33,246 nt of DNA from Microcystis wesenbergii FACHB-1317 (GCF_014696875.1 NZ_JACJQV010000199.1:1-33246), one strand, 5' to 3'. Shown: positions 17,045 through 25,530, numbered from the stretch's first letter. Translations and numbers: made by a program. Notes: a model not told the origin generated them from the sequence alone.

Positions 17045-17146
17045 TTTCACTAAAAAAAGCTTCCCATCTGCTGTCTCCTGTCTTCCTAATCAAAAAACAG
17101 TAAACTTTTCCCCTATCATGTTCTATAGGAATTTTACCGAATCAAT

Positions 17147-17830
17147 ATGCTCAAATTATTAGCTTCTCTCCTTCTCTCCTGCTGTATAGCCTTGGGTGTT
17201 TCCCTGTCACCGGCTGCTGCCATGGGAGTCTATGACCTCCCCATTTTAAGCTCTGGAGCGCCCACTTATGTGGTCGATCCCGTTGCGGCCATTAGTGCCG
17301 CTAACGAAGGAAAATTAAATAAGGACCTGAAAAATCTCGCTGAAAAAACCGGCCAAGAAGTGAGAATGGTGGTAGTCCGGCGCTTGGATTACGGTCAAAA
17401 AATTGACAATTTAGCCGATGATATCCTGAGAGAATGGTATCCTAATCCCGAAGATCGTGCCAATCAAACTATCATCGTCCTTGATACTTTAACCAATAAA
17501 ACTGCGATTCGGGTTGGGGAGGAAGCAAAACCCCTATTAACCGATGCTATTGCTGATAGTATCCTCTCGGAAACTATGGCAGTTCCCCTCAAAGATGGGG
17601 GAAAATATAATCAAGCTTTACTCGATGCTAGTCGTCGTCTAACGGCGGTACTTTCTGGAGAAGCGGATCCCGGACCGCCGGAAGTAGCGACAATTAATAT
17701 CGAAAGTACCTTTACTACCGCAGAAGAAACTGACGATAAAAGTGCCACAATTTGGGTGATAGTTTTACTGGTTTTAGCCACAGTAATCCCCATGGTTACC
17801 TATTTTTGGTACGCTGGTTTTGGTCGATAA
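17147..17830 (+). CDS. psb32: TPM-domain protein, photosystem II repair protein Psb32-like
   Basis: 227 residues. An N-terminal signal peptide ends at about residue 25 (SPAAA), the TPM domain covers residues about 38-175 (start VVDPVAAISAANEGKLNKDL; core VRMVVVRRLDYG; then NQTIIVLDT and AIRVGEEAKPLLTDA), and a single C-terminal membrane helix lies at about 198-218. This matches the Psb32 layout: a lumenal domain tethered to the thylakoid membrane, linked to PSII repair and protection from photodamage. The related YgcG proteins share the TPM domain but have Gly/Ser-rich tails, absent here. It is divergent from the histidine kinase gene and monocistronic. Confidence 0.8.
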   Translation: MLKLLASLLLSCCIALGVSLSPAAAMGVYDLPILSSGAPTYVVDPVAAISAANEGKLNKDLKNLAEKTGQEVRMVVVRRLDYGQKIDNLADDILREWYPNPEDRANQTIIVLDTLTNKTAIRVGEEAKPLLTDAIADSILSETMAVPLKDGGKYNQALLDASRRLTAVLSGEADPGPPEVATINIESTFTTAEETDDKSATIWVIVLLVLATVIPMVTYFWYAGFGR

Positions 17831-17953
17831 ATTAAATTAATGTTCTGGGACTGATACAGCTAAAATATTCTCAGGGATAGCTCAATTCTCAGCCTGTATG
17901 AGCAAGATGAAGTAACTTCTAAGTGGGTGGGTGGAATTAAATATAAGATGAAC

Positions 17954-17988
17954 GTAGGTTGGGTTGAAGCATGAAACCCAACGCCCTA
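17954..17988. repeat. short inverted repeat of the GTAGGTTGGGTT type
   Basis: GTAGGTTGGGTT and AACCCAACGCCCTAC face each other around a nine-base loop (GAAGCATGA), between the psb32-like gene and the next gene. The arms pair over GTTGGGTT/AACCCAAC and imperfectly beyond. This kind of hairpin recurs between genes in cyanobacteria. It could end the psb32 transcript but has no T-run. Confidence 0.55.
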
Positions 17989-18062
17989 CAAATAATTGTG
18001 CCTACCTACTTAGTAGATTTTAGTTGTGTCAGTTCACCACATTTGCTTAACCTTAATAACTA

Positions 18063-18662
18063 ATGTCTAGACTGGTAAATAAATTACAATCCTATTATCG
18101 ACAGGAGGAAGGAGCTTACTTAATTGAAATTAAACTTAATCAGTTACAGCAAGTCTTTAATTCTCTCGATCCTTCGCCATTTTTAGATAGAGATTTAGAT
18201 GATAACGCCGAAAATTATATTATTAACTCTGTGGATGAATTTCCCCTCAATACCCCCCTTAAATTAGTCTTTTATCTCCCCAGTCAAGAACAGAATAACG
18301 CCCGAAATCTGTTACCCTCAGCTTTACATAATTATTTTGACTATCGCCAACAGGGAGAACAAAGAAAATTACGCACAATTTGGCGACAGGGACGCATATC
18401 TTTAATAATTGGTCTCTCCTTTCTTTTTGTTTGTTTGAGTCTCAGCGAATTAATTGGTCGTTTTGGCAGCGATACATTTATTCACTTCTTAGAAGAAGGA
18501 TTATTAATTAGTGGTTGGGTGGCCCTCTGGCGACCTTTAGAAATTTTTCTTTACGAATGGTGGCCCGTCAGTTATCAACAAAAGATTTTTGCTAAACTGG
18601 CCTACATCCCCATTGAAATCCGTCTATTAGAGGAACCATCCACCCCAGACTCTTTTCGATAG
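18063..18662 (+). CDS. membrane protein of unknown function
   Basis: 199 residues, not recognised as a named family. A cytoplasmic-looking alpha/beta N-terminal part covers residues 1-112 and contains FPLNTPLKLVFYLPSQ (residues about 60-75), which resembles a small strand-turn-strand core. Two hydrophobic segments follow (about 117-133 and 144-158) separated by a short loop, then WRPLEIFLYEWWP, rich in aromatics, and an acidic tail. It may be a two-helix membrane protein with both ends inside. It stands alone, with repeat-rich gaps on both sides. Confidence 0.6.
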   Translation: MSRLVNKLQSYYRQEEGAYLIEIKLNQLQQVFNSLDPSPFLDRDLDDNAENYIINSVDEFPLNTPLKLVFYLPSQEQNNARNLLPSALHNYFDYRQQGEQRKLRTIWRQGRISLIIGLSFLFVCLSLSELIGRFGSDTFIHFLEEGLLISGWVALWRPLEIFLYEWWPVSYQQKIFAKLAYIPIEIRLLEEPSTPDSFR

Positions 18663-18797
18663 AGCTAATCCTCCCGATGGCTTGTCTTCAAAGTTACAAA
18701 GCTTTTATTTGAAGCAGTTTATAATAAAAGTAACTCTGTACAAAGCTTATCGGGTTTCAGCTTGGCTATTACTTTATTCTCAAACTTTTAACTAAGT

Positions 18798-19042
18798 AGG
18801 GTTTGCTGAATAAATCTAAAAACCTTGTTGGATAAGGCTTTTAGACTTTTTTTCCCTGAAAAAGTGCCTACCATTGGAGTGATTGGGGGGAAAATTTAGG
18901 GATTTTTTCCCTGAAAATTAGGTAATTGACCACCTGAAAATGGGTAAAACCCCACACCCCACACCCCACCTGCCCCCCCGATGTCGGGGGGGGTTGGGGG
19001 GGTCACACCCTGCCCCCACGAAAAACTTTTTCAGCAGCCCCT
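18798..19042. mobile_element. MITE-like element with imperfect terminal repeats
   Basis: Terminal sequences AGGGTTTGCTGAA (left) and the reverse complement of TTCAGCAGCCCCT (right) match at 11 of 13 positions, and CTAAGTAG-like sequence lies at both edges. There is no coding capacity. Inside are CCTGAAAAAGTGCC and CATTGGAGTGATTGGGGGG, shared with 20027-20060, CACACCCC tracts, and the C/G hairpin at 18973-18992. The whole gap 18663-19133 has no gene. Confidence 0.6.
18973..18992. repeat. perfect C/G hairpin (second copy)
   Basis: CCCCCCCGA-TG-TCGGGGGGG: a 9-bp perfect stem with a two-base loop, followed by TTGGGGGGG and TCACACCC. Nearly the same as 4506-4535, where a group II intron sits beside it. 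Confidence 0.8.
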
Positions 19043-19133
19043 AAGTAGTCGGGCCTAACTTTTTTCAGTCTGGCGATTATTGTCGTTTCATCTCTACCAA
19101 TCCTGACAAAATTTCATCTAGATAGGAGTCCTA

Positions 19134-19952
19134 ATGTTAATCCATGTTGGTTATGAATTTGGCTTTGATACACCCTTACCCGTGGTCATGTTGTTAAAAC
19201 TTTATCTACACCCCTCAATTTTAAATCAAGTTAGACAATCGGAAAATTTGCAGGTGGAACCGGCAACAAAAATAGAAGAATTTTTAGATAGCTTCGGTAA
19301 TCGAACCAGTCGTCTAATTTTACCCGACGGACAGATCCGCATTCACAATGAAGCAGTTATCGAGAATGAATGGAAACCCGATATCGTTAATGGGAATGCC
19401 CAAGAAATTCCTTTAGCAGAGTTACCAACCCAAGTTTTTCCCTACCTAATGAGTAGCCGTTATTGTGAAGTAGATTTGCTTTCGGAAATTGCCTGGGAAC
19501 TTTTCGGACAAACTCCCCCCGGTTGGGCAAGGGTACAAGCGGTTTGTGATTGGGTTCATAGTCACATTCGTTTTGGTTATGAATACGCGCGGGTGACGAA
19601 AACCGCCTATGATGTCTATCGGGAAAGAACGGGGGTTTGTCGCGATTTTAACCATCTAGCTTTGACTTTTTGCCGTTGCTTAAATATTCCCGCCCGTTAT
19701 GCCTCCGGCTATCTCGGAGATATCGGTATTTCTCCCCAACCTCTACCGATGGATTTTAGTGCTTGGTTTGAAGTCTATTTAGACCATCAATGGTACACTT
19801 TCGATGCTCGTCATAACACCCCCAGAATCGGGCGAATTTTAATGACTCGCGGCTTAGATGCCGTCGATGCTGCCCTAACAACTTCTTTTGGTCAAGTAAA
19901 TTTAACAAATTTTAAAGTATGGACGATCGATGTTTCCCACCTTTATGCTTAA
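19134..19952 (+). CDS. transglutaminase-like family protein
   Basis: 272 residues. The N-terminal part (1-110) is the beta-rich domain often found before bacterial transglutaminase-like domains. The papain-like core shows the nucleophile Cys169 in RTGVCRDFNHLA, then IPARYASGYLGDIG, and DARHNTPRIGR with Asp224. At the position where transglutaminases normally have the catalytic His (HAWxEV), this protein reads SAW (Ser209 in MDFSAWFEVYL); this may be normal for its subfamily. Such proteins act as proteases or amidases or are non-enzymatic; no substrate can be given. No signal peptide. A cleanly placed ATG follows an AGGAG-type site (ATAGGAGTCCTA). Confidence 0.8.
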   Translation: MLIHVGYEFGFDTPLPVVMLLKLYLHPSILNQVRQSENLQVEPATKIEEFLDSFGNRTSRLILPDGQIRIHNEAVIENEWKPDIVNGNAQEIPLAELPTQVFPYLMSSRYCEVDLLSEIAWELFGQTPPGWARVQAVCDWVHSHIRFGYEYARVTKTAYDVYRERTGVCRDFNHLALTFCRCLNIPARYASGYLGDIGISPQPLPMDFSAWFEVYLDHQWYTFDARHNTPRIGRILMTRGLDAVDAALTTSFGQVNLTNFKVWTIDVSHLYA

Positions 19953-20026
19953 TCAGAGTATTTATTAAACCTCTTGCATAATTAATTTTTGAGGGTTCAA
20001 AAACGGCAAAAATAAGGATTAAATTG

Positions 20027-20118
20027 CCTGAAAGTGCCAGCCATTGGAGTGAACGGGGGGAATAAAACCCTACACCCTACACCCCACACCCCACCAACAA
20101 GCTTTTTGCCGCAAAACC
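20027..20118. repeat. partial MITE-like repeat copy
   Basis: Shares CCTGAAAGTGCCAGCC and CATTGGAGTGAACGGGGGG with the 18.8-kb element (one short indel and few changes), then CCCTACACCC/CACACCCC tracts, and ends with CTTTTTGCCGCAAAACCC, whose reverse complement resembles the left end of the 27.5-kb element. The left end is not clear, though ACCTCTTGCATAATTA at 19971-19986 resembles the inverted repeat of the IS5-type element at 31.8 kb. Confidence 0.5.
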
Positions 20119-20128
20119 CAGATAAAAA

Positions 20129-20935
20129 TTACTTTTCTACCTTAACCCGTTGAGTAACGACAACAATCCCATCTCCTTGAATTAAAATCGCCGATAACCA
20201 ACGATTTTCTGGTGTTGCCGGCGCTTTTACCCGCTTAAACAAACCGCCGGACTGTAATAATTCCAATTCTAGAGGCTTTGTATTAATATAACGTTCAATA
20301 TCTACTTTCTCATCGATCGCCGCTCCGGCCAATAAATCATCCCCTAAAGGTTGGCGAACAATCACATCAAAATCAAATTCTTGACCCACTTTCACCCTTT
20401 CCGGAATTCTCACTTGAATACTGGGGGGATTTTTGCCGGTGCTTAACTCGACTCTTTCGCTTAAAATCTCCTGATAAACCAGTTTATTCCCTTGAAATTG
20501 TTGACGAGAACGAATCGTGGCATTCATTCCCACCACTCGTCCCTGCACCTTTCCCGTCCCAGTAATTTTAGTAATTGTATTGGCCGTTAACTTGTCCCCG
20601 GAACGACTCCAAGATTCGAGAGTCGTGGTGTATTGTAGATTGTTATAACGTTCCCAAAAATGAGTTAAAGCCTTTTTAGTTTTTTCGTAGGTCAAGCCAT
20701 CGGAGTTAGTAAATTTCGGACTATAAAACTCCATTAATTGCTTGAGATCTCGCTCGTTAGCCGCCGTTTCGATTTTGGAGATAAGCGTTTTTAAATTAGC
20801 TGGAGCAGTTTCTGGCTTTTCGGCCCGCAGAGCGGTGGCAAGGGTAAAAGTTAACCCCAAACCTAACAGCAACGATAGGGAAAAATTGAGGGATTGACGA
20901 AAAAATTTATCGGGGATCGTGTTCAAGTTACGCAT
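20129..20935 (-). CDS. exported NTF2-like protein of unknown function
   Basis: 268 residues. A hydrophobic segment at residues about 17-38 after a basic start (FRQSLNFSLSLLLGLGLTFTLATALRAEK) is a signal peptide or anchor. Residues about 48-155 look like an NTF2/SnoaL domain: ISKIETAANERDLKQLMEFYSPKF, then TKKALTHFWERYNNLQYTTTLESW. The C-terminal half (165-265) is a beta-rich domain without a known motif (VRIPERVKVGQEFDFDVIVRQPLG). A periplasmic role is likely. It is divergent from murG by about 80 bp, and nothing in the sequence ties it to cell-wall synthesis beyond that. Confidence 0.65.
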   Translation of the reverse strand: MRNLNTIPDKFFRQSLNFSLSLLLGLGLTFTLATALRAEKPETAPANLKTLISKIETAANERDLKQLMEFYSPKFTNSDGLTYEKTKKALTHFWERYNNLQYTTTLESWSRSGDKLTANTITKITGTGKVQGRVVGMNATIRSRQQFQGNKLVYQEILSERVELSTGKNPPSIQVRIPERVKVGQEFDFDVIVRQPLGDDLLAGAAIDEKVDIERYINTKPLELELLQSGGLFKRVKAPATPENRWLSAILIQGDGIVVVTQRVKVEK

Positions 20936-21016
20936 TAGTGATAGTTTGTGTAAGGATCGATCAATAACTATGGTAGATTATTTCATTCTAGGGCTGAATT
21001 TACCCTCTCTCGAATT

Positions 21017-22090
21017 ATGGCACGCACTCCAACCCGTCTCTTGATTGCCGCTAGTGGTACTGGTGGTCATTTATTTCCCGCCTTGGCCCTGGCCGAGCGC
21101 TTGCCGGATTACGAGATTGAATGGTTAGGAGTTCCAGACCGTCTCGAACAGTCCTTAGTTCCAAAAACCTATCCCCTGCACACCATCCCCATTGAGGGAT
21201 TTCAAACCCGTTTGGGGTTAAAAACTCTCAAGATTCTGTTCAGTCAACTGCGGGCCATTTGGCAAGTGCGTAGTTTAATCAAAAAACGTCAGATAGCGGC
21301 AGTTTTTACCACTGGGGGTTATATCGCGGGCCCGACCATTTTAGCGGCTCGTTTAGCCAATATTCCCGTCATCCTACACGAATCTAACTACATACCGGGC
21401 AAAGTCACGAAAGTTCTCGGTCGCTGGTGCGATACGGTTGCCCTCGGTTTTCAGGGAACCGCCAGCTATTTACCCGGCACTCGCACCACTTGGGCTAGTA
21501 CGCCTGTACGAGAGCAGTTTCTCATTCCCCAGTCCCTAGATTTACCGATTCCAGAGGATGCTTTTTTAATTGTCGTTGCCGGTGGTTCTCAAGGGGCCGT
21601 GGCTCTTAATCAAATTGTCCGGCAAAGCGCTCCCCAATGGTTAGAAAAAGGCATTTATATCGTGCATCTCACGGGAGAAAACGACCCCGAAGCGGATAGT
21701 TTGCGCCATTCTAACTATTTTTCCCAGCCTTTTTACGACAATATGGCAGGATTATGGCAAAGAGCTAATCTGGCTATCAGTCGCTCCGGTGCCGGCACTT
21801 TAACAGAATTAGCGATCACTTGTACGCCTTCGATTTTAATTCCCTATCCTTTTGCTGCCGAAGACCATCAGTTCTATAATGCCCAAGTTTTCGCCGAAGC
21901 TCAAGCCGCTTATCTTTATCGTCAAAATGAGTTAACTGCTCAGTTTTTAAGCGAATTAGTCCTCGATTTATGGTCTAATCCCGAAAAATTGGCCGCCATG
22001 GCTCAACAAGCTTCTCATCTAGCTATTAGTGATAGTGCCGATTTATTAGCCGATTTGTTGAGAAGAAAGAGTCAAAAAGATAATTTTTGA
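21017..22090 (+). CDS. murG: undecaprenyldiphospho-muramoylpentapeptide beta-N-acetylglucosaminyltransferase
   Basis: 357 residues, GT-B fold, family GT28. It adds GlcNAc from UDP-GlcNAc to lipid I, giving lipid II, on the inner face of the cytoplasmic membrane. The N-terminal glycine loop SGTGGHLFPALALAE (13-27), FTTGGYIAGP, the acceptor-side HESNYIPGKVTK, the second-domain GGSQGAVALNQ, and the UDP-GlcNAc site SRSGAGTLTEL with PYPFAAEDHQFYNA are all present. The 3' end overlaps the convergent Uma2 gene by 19 bp. No other mur genes lie in the window. Confidence 0.95.
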   Translation: MARTPTRLLIAASGTGGHLFPALALAERLPDYEIEWLGVPDRLEQSLVPKTYPLHTIPIEGFQTRLGLKTLKILFSQLRAIWQVRSLIKKRQIAAVFTTGGYIAGPTILAARLANIPVILHESNYIPGKVTKVLGRWCDTVALGFQGTASYLPGTRTTWASTPVREQFLIPQSLDLPIPEDAFLIVVAGGSQGAVALNQIVRQSAPQWLEKGIYIVHLTGENDPEADSLRHSNYFSQPFYDNMAGLWQRANLAISRSGAGTLTELAITCTPSILIPYPFAAEDHQFYNAQVFAEAQAAYLYRQNELTAQFLSELVLDLWSNPEKLAAMAQQASHLAISDSADLLADLLRRKSQKDNF

Positions 22091-22662
22091 AACAAATCAG
22101 CTACGGGAAAAGTGAACCCCGGAACCACATCTTCCCCCTCCAAAAAATCTCCTGATGTTAATAATCCCTGCGGTTCGTACCCGGAACGATAAACTAAAAC
22201 ATAGTGTTGACCTGGACTGATAACCCAGAGCAAACGAGTCCCATTGGCAAAATACTCGGCAATTTTGTCCTCGATTTCTGCCACTGTATTCCCTGGAGAG
22301 AGAATTTCTACCACTAAATCTGGCCCACCTTCTAAAAAACCCGTCGGCAATTCTTCCAATCCTTGCAGACGTTCCTTGGCAAAAAAGGCTATATCGGGAG
22401 AACGTTTATTGCCATTTTTCATAGTAAAAGCAGTGCTGGAGTCCAATAATACACCTAGTTTTCGAGATGTTACTAAAGCGAATAAAGCAGCACTTAAAAG
22501 AATGGCAATATAACCGTGTAAAGCCCCAGAATTTCCCATATTAGTTAACTCTCCCTTGACCAATTCGTAACGATTACCATCGTCAGGTAACGCCATAAAT
22601 TCTGCATCAGTCCATACTTTTTTCTCTGGAGTTTTCATCACAGTAGTTTCTCGAATAGACAT
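22072..22662 (-). CDS. Uma2 family endonuclease-like protein (DUF820)
   Basis: 196 residues, of the PD-(D/E)XK nuclease fold group greatly expanded in cyanobacteria. The family pattern is clear: WTDAEFMALPDDGNRYELVKGEL (17-39), SPDIAFF with Asp90, GGPDLVVEILSP with Glu119, and DKIAEYFANGTRLLWVISP (132-150). The nuclease activity and biological role of Uma2 proteins are unsettled; no transposase or partner lies nearby. It starts about 36 bp downstream of the fructosamine-kinase-like gene on the same strand and may be read through from it. Confidence 0.85.
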   Translation of the reverse strand: MSIRETTVMKTPEKKVWTDAEFMALPDDGNRYELVKGELTNMGNSGALHGYIAILLSAALFALVTSRKLGVLLDSSTAFTMKNGNKRSPDIAFFAKERLQGLEELPTGFLEGGPDLVVEILSPGNTVAEIEDKIAEYFANGTRLLWVISPGQHYVLVYRSGYEPQGLLTSGDFLEGEDVVPGFTFPVADLFQKLSF

Positions 22663-22697
22663 AATTTATCCTCGGTAAATATTCACAAGTAAAACCC

Positions 22698-23558
22698 TTA
22701 AAGAATTTCCTGTAACATCCGATTGGCCTGGGAAGCGTAACCACCACCAAATAAATTAAAGTGATTGAGAATGTGGTAGAGATTGTAAAGAGTTTTGCGC
22801 TGTTGATAACCGGCATCGAGGGGGAAAACATCGTTATAACCCCGATAAAAAGCCGCCGGAAAACCGCCAAAAAGTTCCGTCATGGCTAAATCTACCTCCC
22901 GGTCTCCCCAATAGGTGGCCGGGTCTAAAATTACTGGTTCCCCATCGACGGTAATGGCCGCGTTTCCCGACCATAAATCACCGTGGACAAGGGAGGGATG
23001 GGGTTGATGCTGACTCAAAATCTCGCTAATAGCGGGAATAACTTGATCCTCGTCGGGAAAATTGCCGCCGCGCTCCTTCGCAAGTCTTAATTGATAGCCA
23101 ATACGCTGATGAGCGAAAAAATCCGCCCAATTGTTACTAATGGTATTAATCTGGGGAGTAGAACCAATGGTATTATTACAATGCCAACCAAAGCGATCGG
23201 ATAGGGAAACTTGATGTAAATGAGCTAAATTTCGCCCCATTTTTTCCCAGCTTTGACTATTGCCACCGCCGAATTCTAGCCACTCTAGCACTAAATAACT
23301 AGATTTCTCGGCAATTCCCCAACAAATTGGCTCTGGAACCCTGATAGTTTTGGTAGCGTGAATTTGCTTTAATCCTAAAGCTTCGGCTGCAAACATGGCC
23401 TCTTGGTTCGCTTGGTTAATCTTGACAAAATAAATTAAACCATTGCCACTAACGGCATAACCCTGATTGATACAGCCACCACTAACGGGATGACTTTTCT
23501 CAATTTCAAAGGGTTTTTCCGTGGTTTGGGTAATATGTCGGGCAATTTGAGTCCACAT
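22698..23558 (-). CDS. fructosamine kinase family protein
   Basis: 286 residues of the protein-kinase-like fold shared by fructosamine-3-kinase and aminoglycoside phosphotransferases. SGGCINQGY (27-35) forms the P-loop-like strand; Lys47 and Glu59 are the probable ATP-contact pair; VHGDLWSGNA carries catalytic Asp194 and Asn199; ILDPATYWGDREVDLAM gives metal-binding Asp212. It would phosphorylate ketoamine adducts on glycated proteins, freeing the amine (a repair reaction), or small ketosamines. It is followed by the Uma2 gene, and a long heptamer-type repeat precedes its start codon. Confidence 0.88.
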   Translation of the reverse strand: MWTQIARHITQTTEKPFEIEKSHPVSGGCINQGYAVSGNGLIYFVKINQANQEAMFAAEALGLKQIHATKTIRVPEPICWGIAEKSSYLVLEWLEFGGGNSQSWEKMGRNLAHLHQVSLSDRFGWHCNNTIGSTPQINTISNNWADFFAHQRIGYQLRLAKERGGNFPDEDQVIPAISEILSQHQPHPSLVHGDLWSGNAAITVDGEPVILDPATYWGDREVDLAMTELFGGFPAAFYRGYNDVFPLDAGYQQRKTLYNLYHILNHFNLFGGGYASQANRMLQEIL

Positions 23559-23560
23559 AG

Positions 23561-23760
23561 GTTATCAGTTATCAGTTATCAGTTATCAGTTATCAGTTGT
23601 AAGTTTTAAGTTATCAGTTATCAGATGTAAGTTATCAGATGTAAGTTTTAAGTTAATTAGTTATTTAGTTATCAGATGTAAGTTAATTAGTTATTTAGTT
23701 ATTTATTTATTTATTTTCATCTTTATCCCTGTTCACTGATTACTGATTACTGTTCACTGA
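23561..23760. repeat. degenerate heptamer array (GTTATCA and variants)
   Basis: Five exact GTTATCA copies (23561-23595), then variants in phase such as GTTGTAA, GTTTTAA and GATGTAA mixed with further GTTATCA, then GTTAATTA/GTTATTTA units and TTTA runs, ending in TGTTCACTGATTACTGATTACTG. The array fills the gap between the fructosamine-kinase-like gene and the M16 peptidase stop codon. Confidence 0.9.
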
Positions 23761-25050
23761 TTACTGAATTGGTCTTACCACCACCACACCGTAAGCGTGG
23801 GGATTTAAATACTCTTGACAGGCATTTTGAATATCCTCTAAAGTGAGGGCTTCAATGTGTTGGGGATAACAAAAAGCTGGTTGTAAATCACCGATCTGAG
23901 TATGATAATAACCGTAAAGGTTGGCTCGATCGCTCGGTCTTTCATTGCTAAAAATAAACCGATTGGCCACTTGGGTTTTAACTCGTTCCAGTTCAGAAAC
24001 TGTCACAGCTTCCTGTTGAATTTGTCCAATCTGTGCTACTACCTCCCTTTCCACTTGCTCGATATTTTCCGAGGCTAATTGGGCCGACACGGAAAACACC
24101 CCTTGCACTGCTTGGGACATATTACTGGCAGTTATTTGGGAAACTAAGCCCTTTTCTTGGCGCAGAGACTGAAATAATCGCGATACCTTGCCCTGACCCA
24201 GAATAGCCGCTAAAACATCGAGAGGATAGGTTTTTTCTAAGTCTCTCAACCCCGGCACTTTCCAAAATAGGATTAAGCGGGCCTGCTGCAAATTTTCATC
24301 CTCGTATTCTTGACGGATAATCTCGTTAAAGGCAGCTTCGGGCTGTAGATGGGCGATAGGATGGGAAATCAGCCCAGAATTGCCCTTACTGCCTAAAGTA
24401 TCTAGAGAATCGCTCACAATAGCCATTAAATCATCTACAGGCAAATTACCCACCACCGCCACCGTCATCCATTCGGGACGATACCAAGTCCGATGAAAAT
24501 CGCGCATTTGTTGAGCAGTAAGATTTTCAATCACTGCCATCGGACCCAACACCGGACGACGATAGGGTAAAACTTGAAAACAAGTCTCCATGGTGCGATA
24601 AAAAGTGCGCCGACGGGGATTATCCTGAGAACGACGAATTTCTTCTAAAATAACCTGTCTTTCCCGCTCAAAAGCTTCATCGGGGATTAAAGCTTCTAAA
24701 ACCACTTCTAGCTGCAGCGGGGCCAGATGGGGGAAGTCCTGCGGGGCAGTGGTAATGTAATAATGGGTGTATTCTTGGCTAGTGGCGGCATTAGTCACCG
24801 CTCCCCTCGATTCGATCGCCCGTTCAAATTCACCACTGTCTAAGTTACGGGTTCCCTTAAAAACCATGTGTTCGAGAAAATGAGCCATCCCATTGATCTG
24901 ATCCGATTCTAAGGCCGAGCCGACCTGCAGCCAAACATTGAGATTAACCGCTTCTACCGGTTGACTTTCGGCAATAATCGTTAAACCATTAGCAAGACGG
25001 TGCAGAATCGGAGTGTTGAGCGTGGCAGGTTTCCTTAGGATAGCCGTCAT
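23761..25050 (-). CDS. M16 family zinc peptidase (insulinase / processing-peptidase type)
   Basis: 429 residues, the usual length for the short bacterial M16B peptidases. The inverted zinc motif HFLEH (57-61) is followed by MVFKGT and by a downstream Glu-Glu pair near 136-137 (VILEEIRRSQDNP) that supplies the third ligand. GAVTNAATSQEYTHYY (84-99) is the conserved strand after it. The inactive M16 C-terminal domain covers about 200-425. Related enzymes are pitrilysin- and mitochondrial-processing-peptidase-like; the substrate is unknown. No signal peptide. In many bacteria an inactive partner M16 gene lies next door; none is seen here. Confidence 0.9.
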   Translation of the reverse strand: MTAILRKPATLNTPILHRLANGLTIIAESQPVEAVNLNVWLQVGSALESDQINGMAHFLEHMVFKGTRNLDSGEFERAIESRGAVTNAATSQEYTHYYITTAPQDFPHLAPLQLEVVLEALIPDEAFERERQVILEEIRRSQDNPRRRTFYRTMETCFQVLPYRRPVLGPMAVIENLTAQQMRDFHRTWYRPEWMTVAVVGNLPVDDLMAIVSDSLDTLGSKGNSGLISHPIAHLQPEAAFNEIIRQEYEDENLQQARLILFWKVPGLRDLEKTYPLDVLAAILGQGKVSRLFQSLRQEKGLVSQITASNMSQAVQGVFSVSAQLASENIEQVEREVVAQIGQIQQEAVTVSELERVKTQVANRFIFSNERPSDRANLYGYYHTQIGDLQPAFCYPQHIEALTLEDIQNACQEYLNPHAYGVVVVRPIQ

Positions 25051-25161
25051 TCTTTATTAGTCCTCGGTGATCACTCTGGCAAAAATTGTCACTTTTCTCT
25101 ATTGTAGTCCCAGACTTTCACAGAGCCAACAAGATCAGGTGTTGGGTGTTAGGAGTCGGGA

Positions 25162-25232
25162 GACAGGAGACAGGAGATAGGAGATAGGAGATAGGGTGAT
25201 AGGGTTTTGGGGTTTTGGGGTTTTGGGGTTTT
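25162..25232. repeat. G-rich tandem repeats: GACAGGA/GATAGGA units and (TTTTGGGG)n
   Basis: GGAGACAGGAGACAGGAGATAGGAGATAGG-type heptamers (25159-25194) lead into GGG then three TTTTGGGG units and TTTT (25202-25232). Four G-tracts with four-base spacers can in principle form a G-quadruplex. A C-rich tract of CCCCACTT/CCCACTTCCCCCCTT units follows at 25243-25312. The reading frame across it (PTSPLPTSPL) is a by-product of the repeat. Confidence 0.85.
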
Positions 25233-25349
25233 AGTTCAATTTCCCCACTTCCCCACTTCCCCACTTCCCACTTCCCCCCTTCCCACTTCCCCCCTTCCCA
25301 CTTCCCCCCTTGCCTCTGAGAAAAAAAAATGCTACGATCAAACTAAATC

Positions 25350-25530
25350 GGGCTTCTACGTTGGTGACTGCCTTTCAAGTTTTTTGATCTATGCTTGATT
25401 GTGATAAGGGAGCAAATAACCAATTCGTGTGGTAGTAAACCGAGCTTGTACTCGGAAACAGAAACGCGGAATATAAGTTCCCACCTGGTTAACCCAGGTC
25501 ATAAACTTAGGTAAAACGGCGTAGCGGTCT
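25350..25530 (+). ncRNA. ssrS: 6S RNA candidate
   Basis: About 180 nt with the 6S RNA layout, inferred from pairing by eye. The closing stem joins CTACGTTG (25356-25363) and CGGCGTAG (25517-25524), 8 bp. Inside, AAGTTT pairs with AAACTT and GCCT with AGGT. Next, GGGAGC pairs with GTTCCC around the bubble, the 3' side holds a small hairpin CCTGG-TTAAC-CCAGG, and the apical part holds CCGAG-CTTGTA-CTCGG. 6S RNA imitates an open promoter and binds the housekeeping RNA polymerase. Plus-strand reading is assumed from the fold and the direction of the next gene; the strand is not proven. The rest of the 681-bp gap has no gene. Confidence 0.6.

Noticed and set aside
23561-23760. Possible CRISPR array
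   Set aside because: Units are 7-8 bp and contiguous, with no spacers and no cas genes in the window.
25207-25398. 63-residue reading frame with PTSPL repeats
   Set aside because: The frame follows from the C-rich tandem repeat and runs into the 6S RNA candidate; no conserved start or domain.
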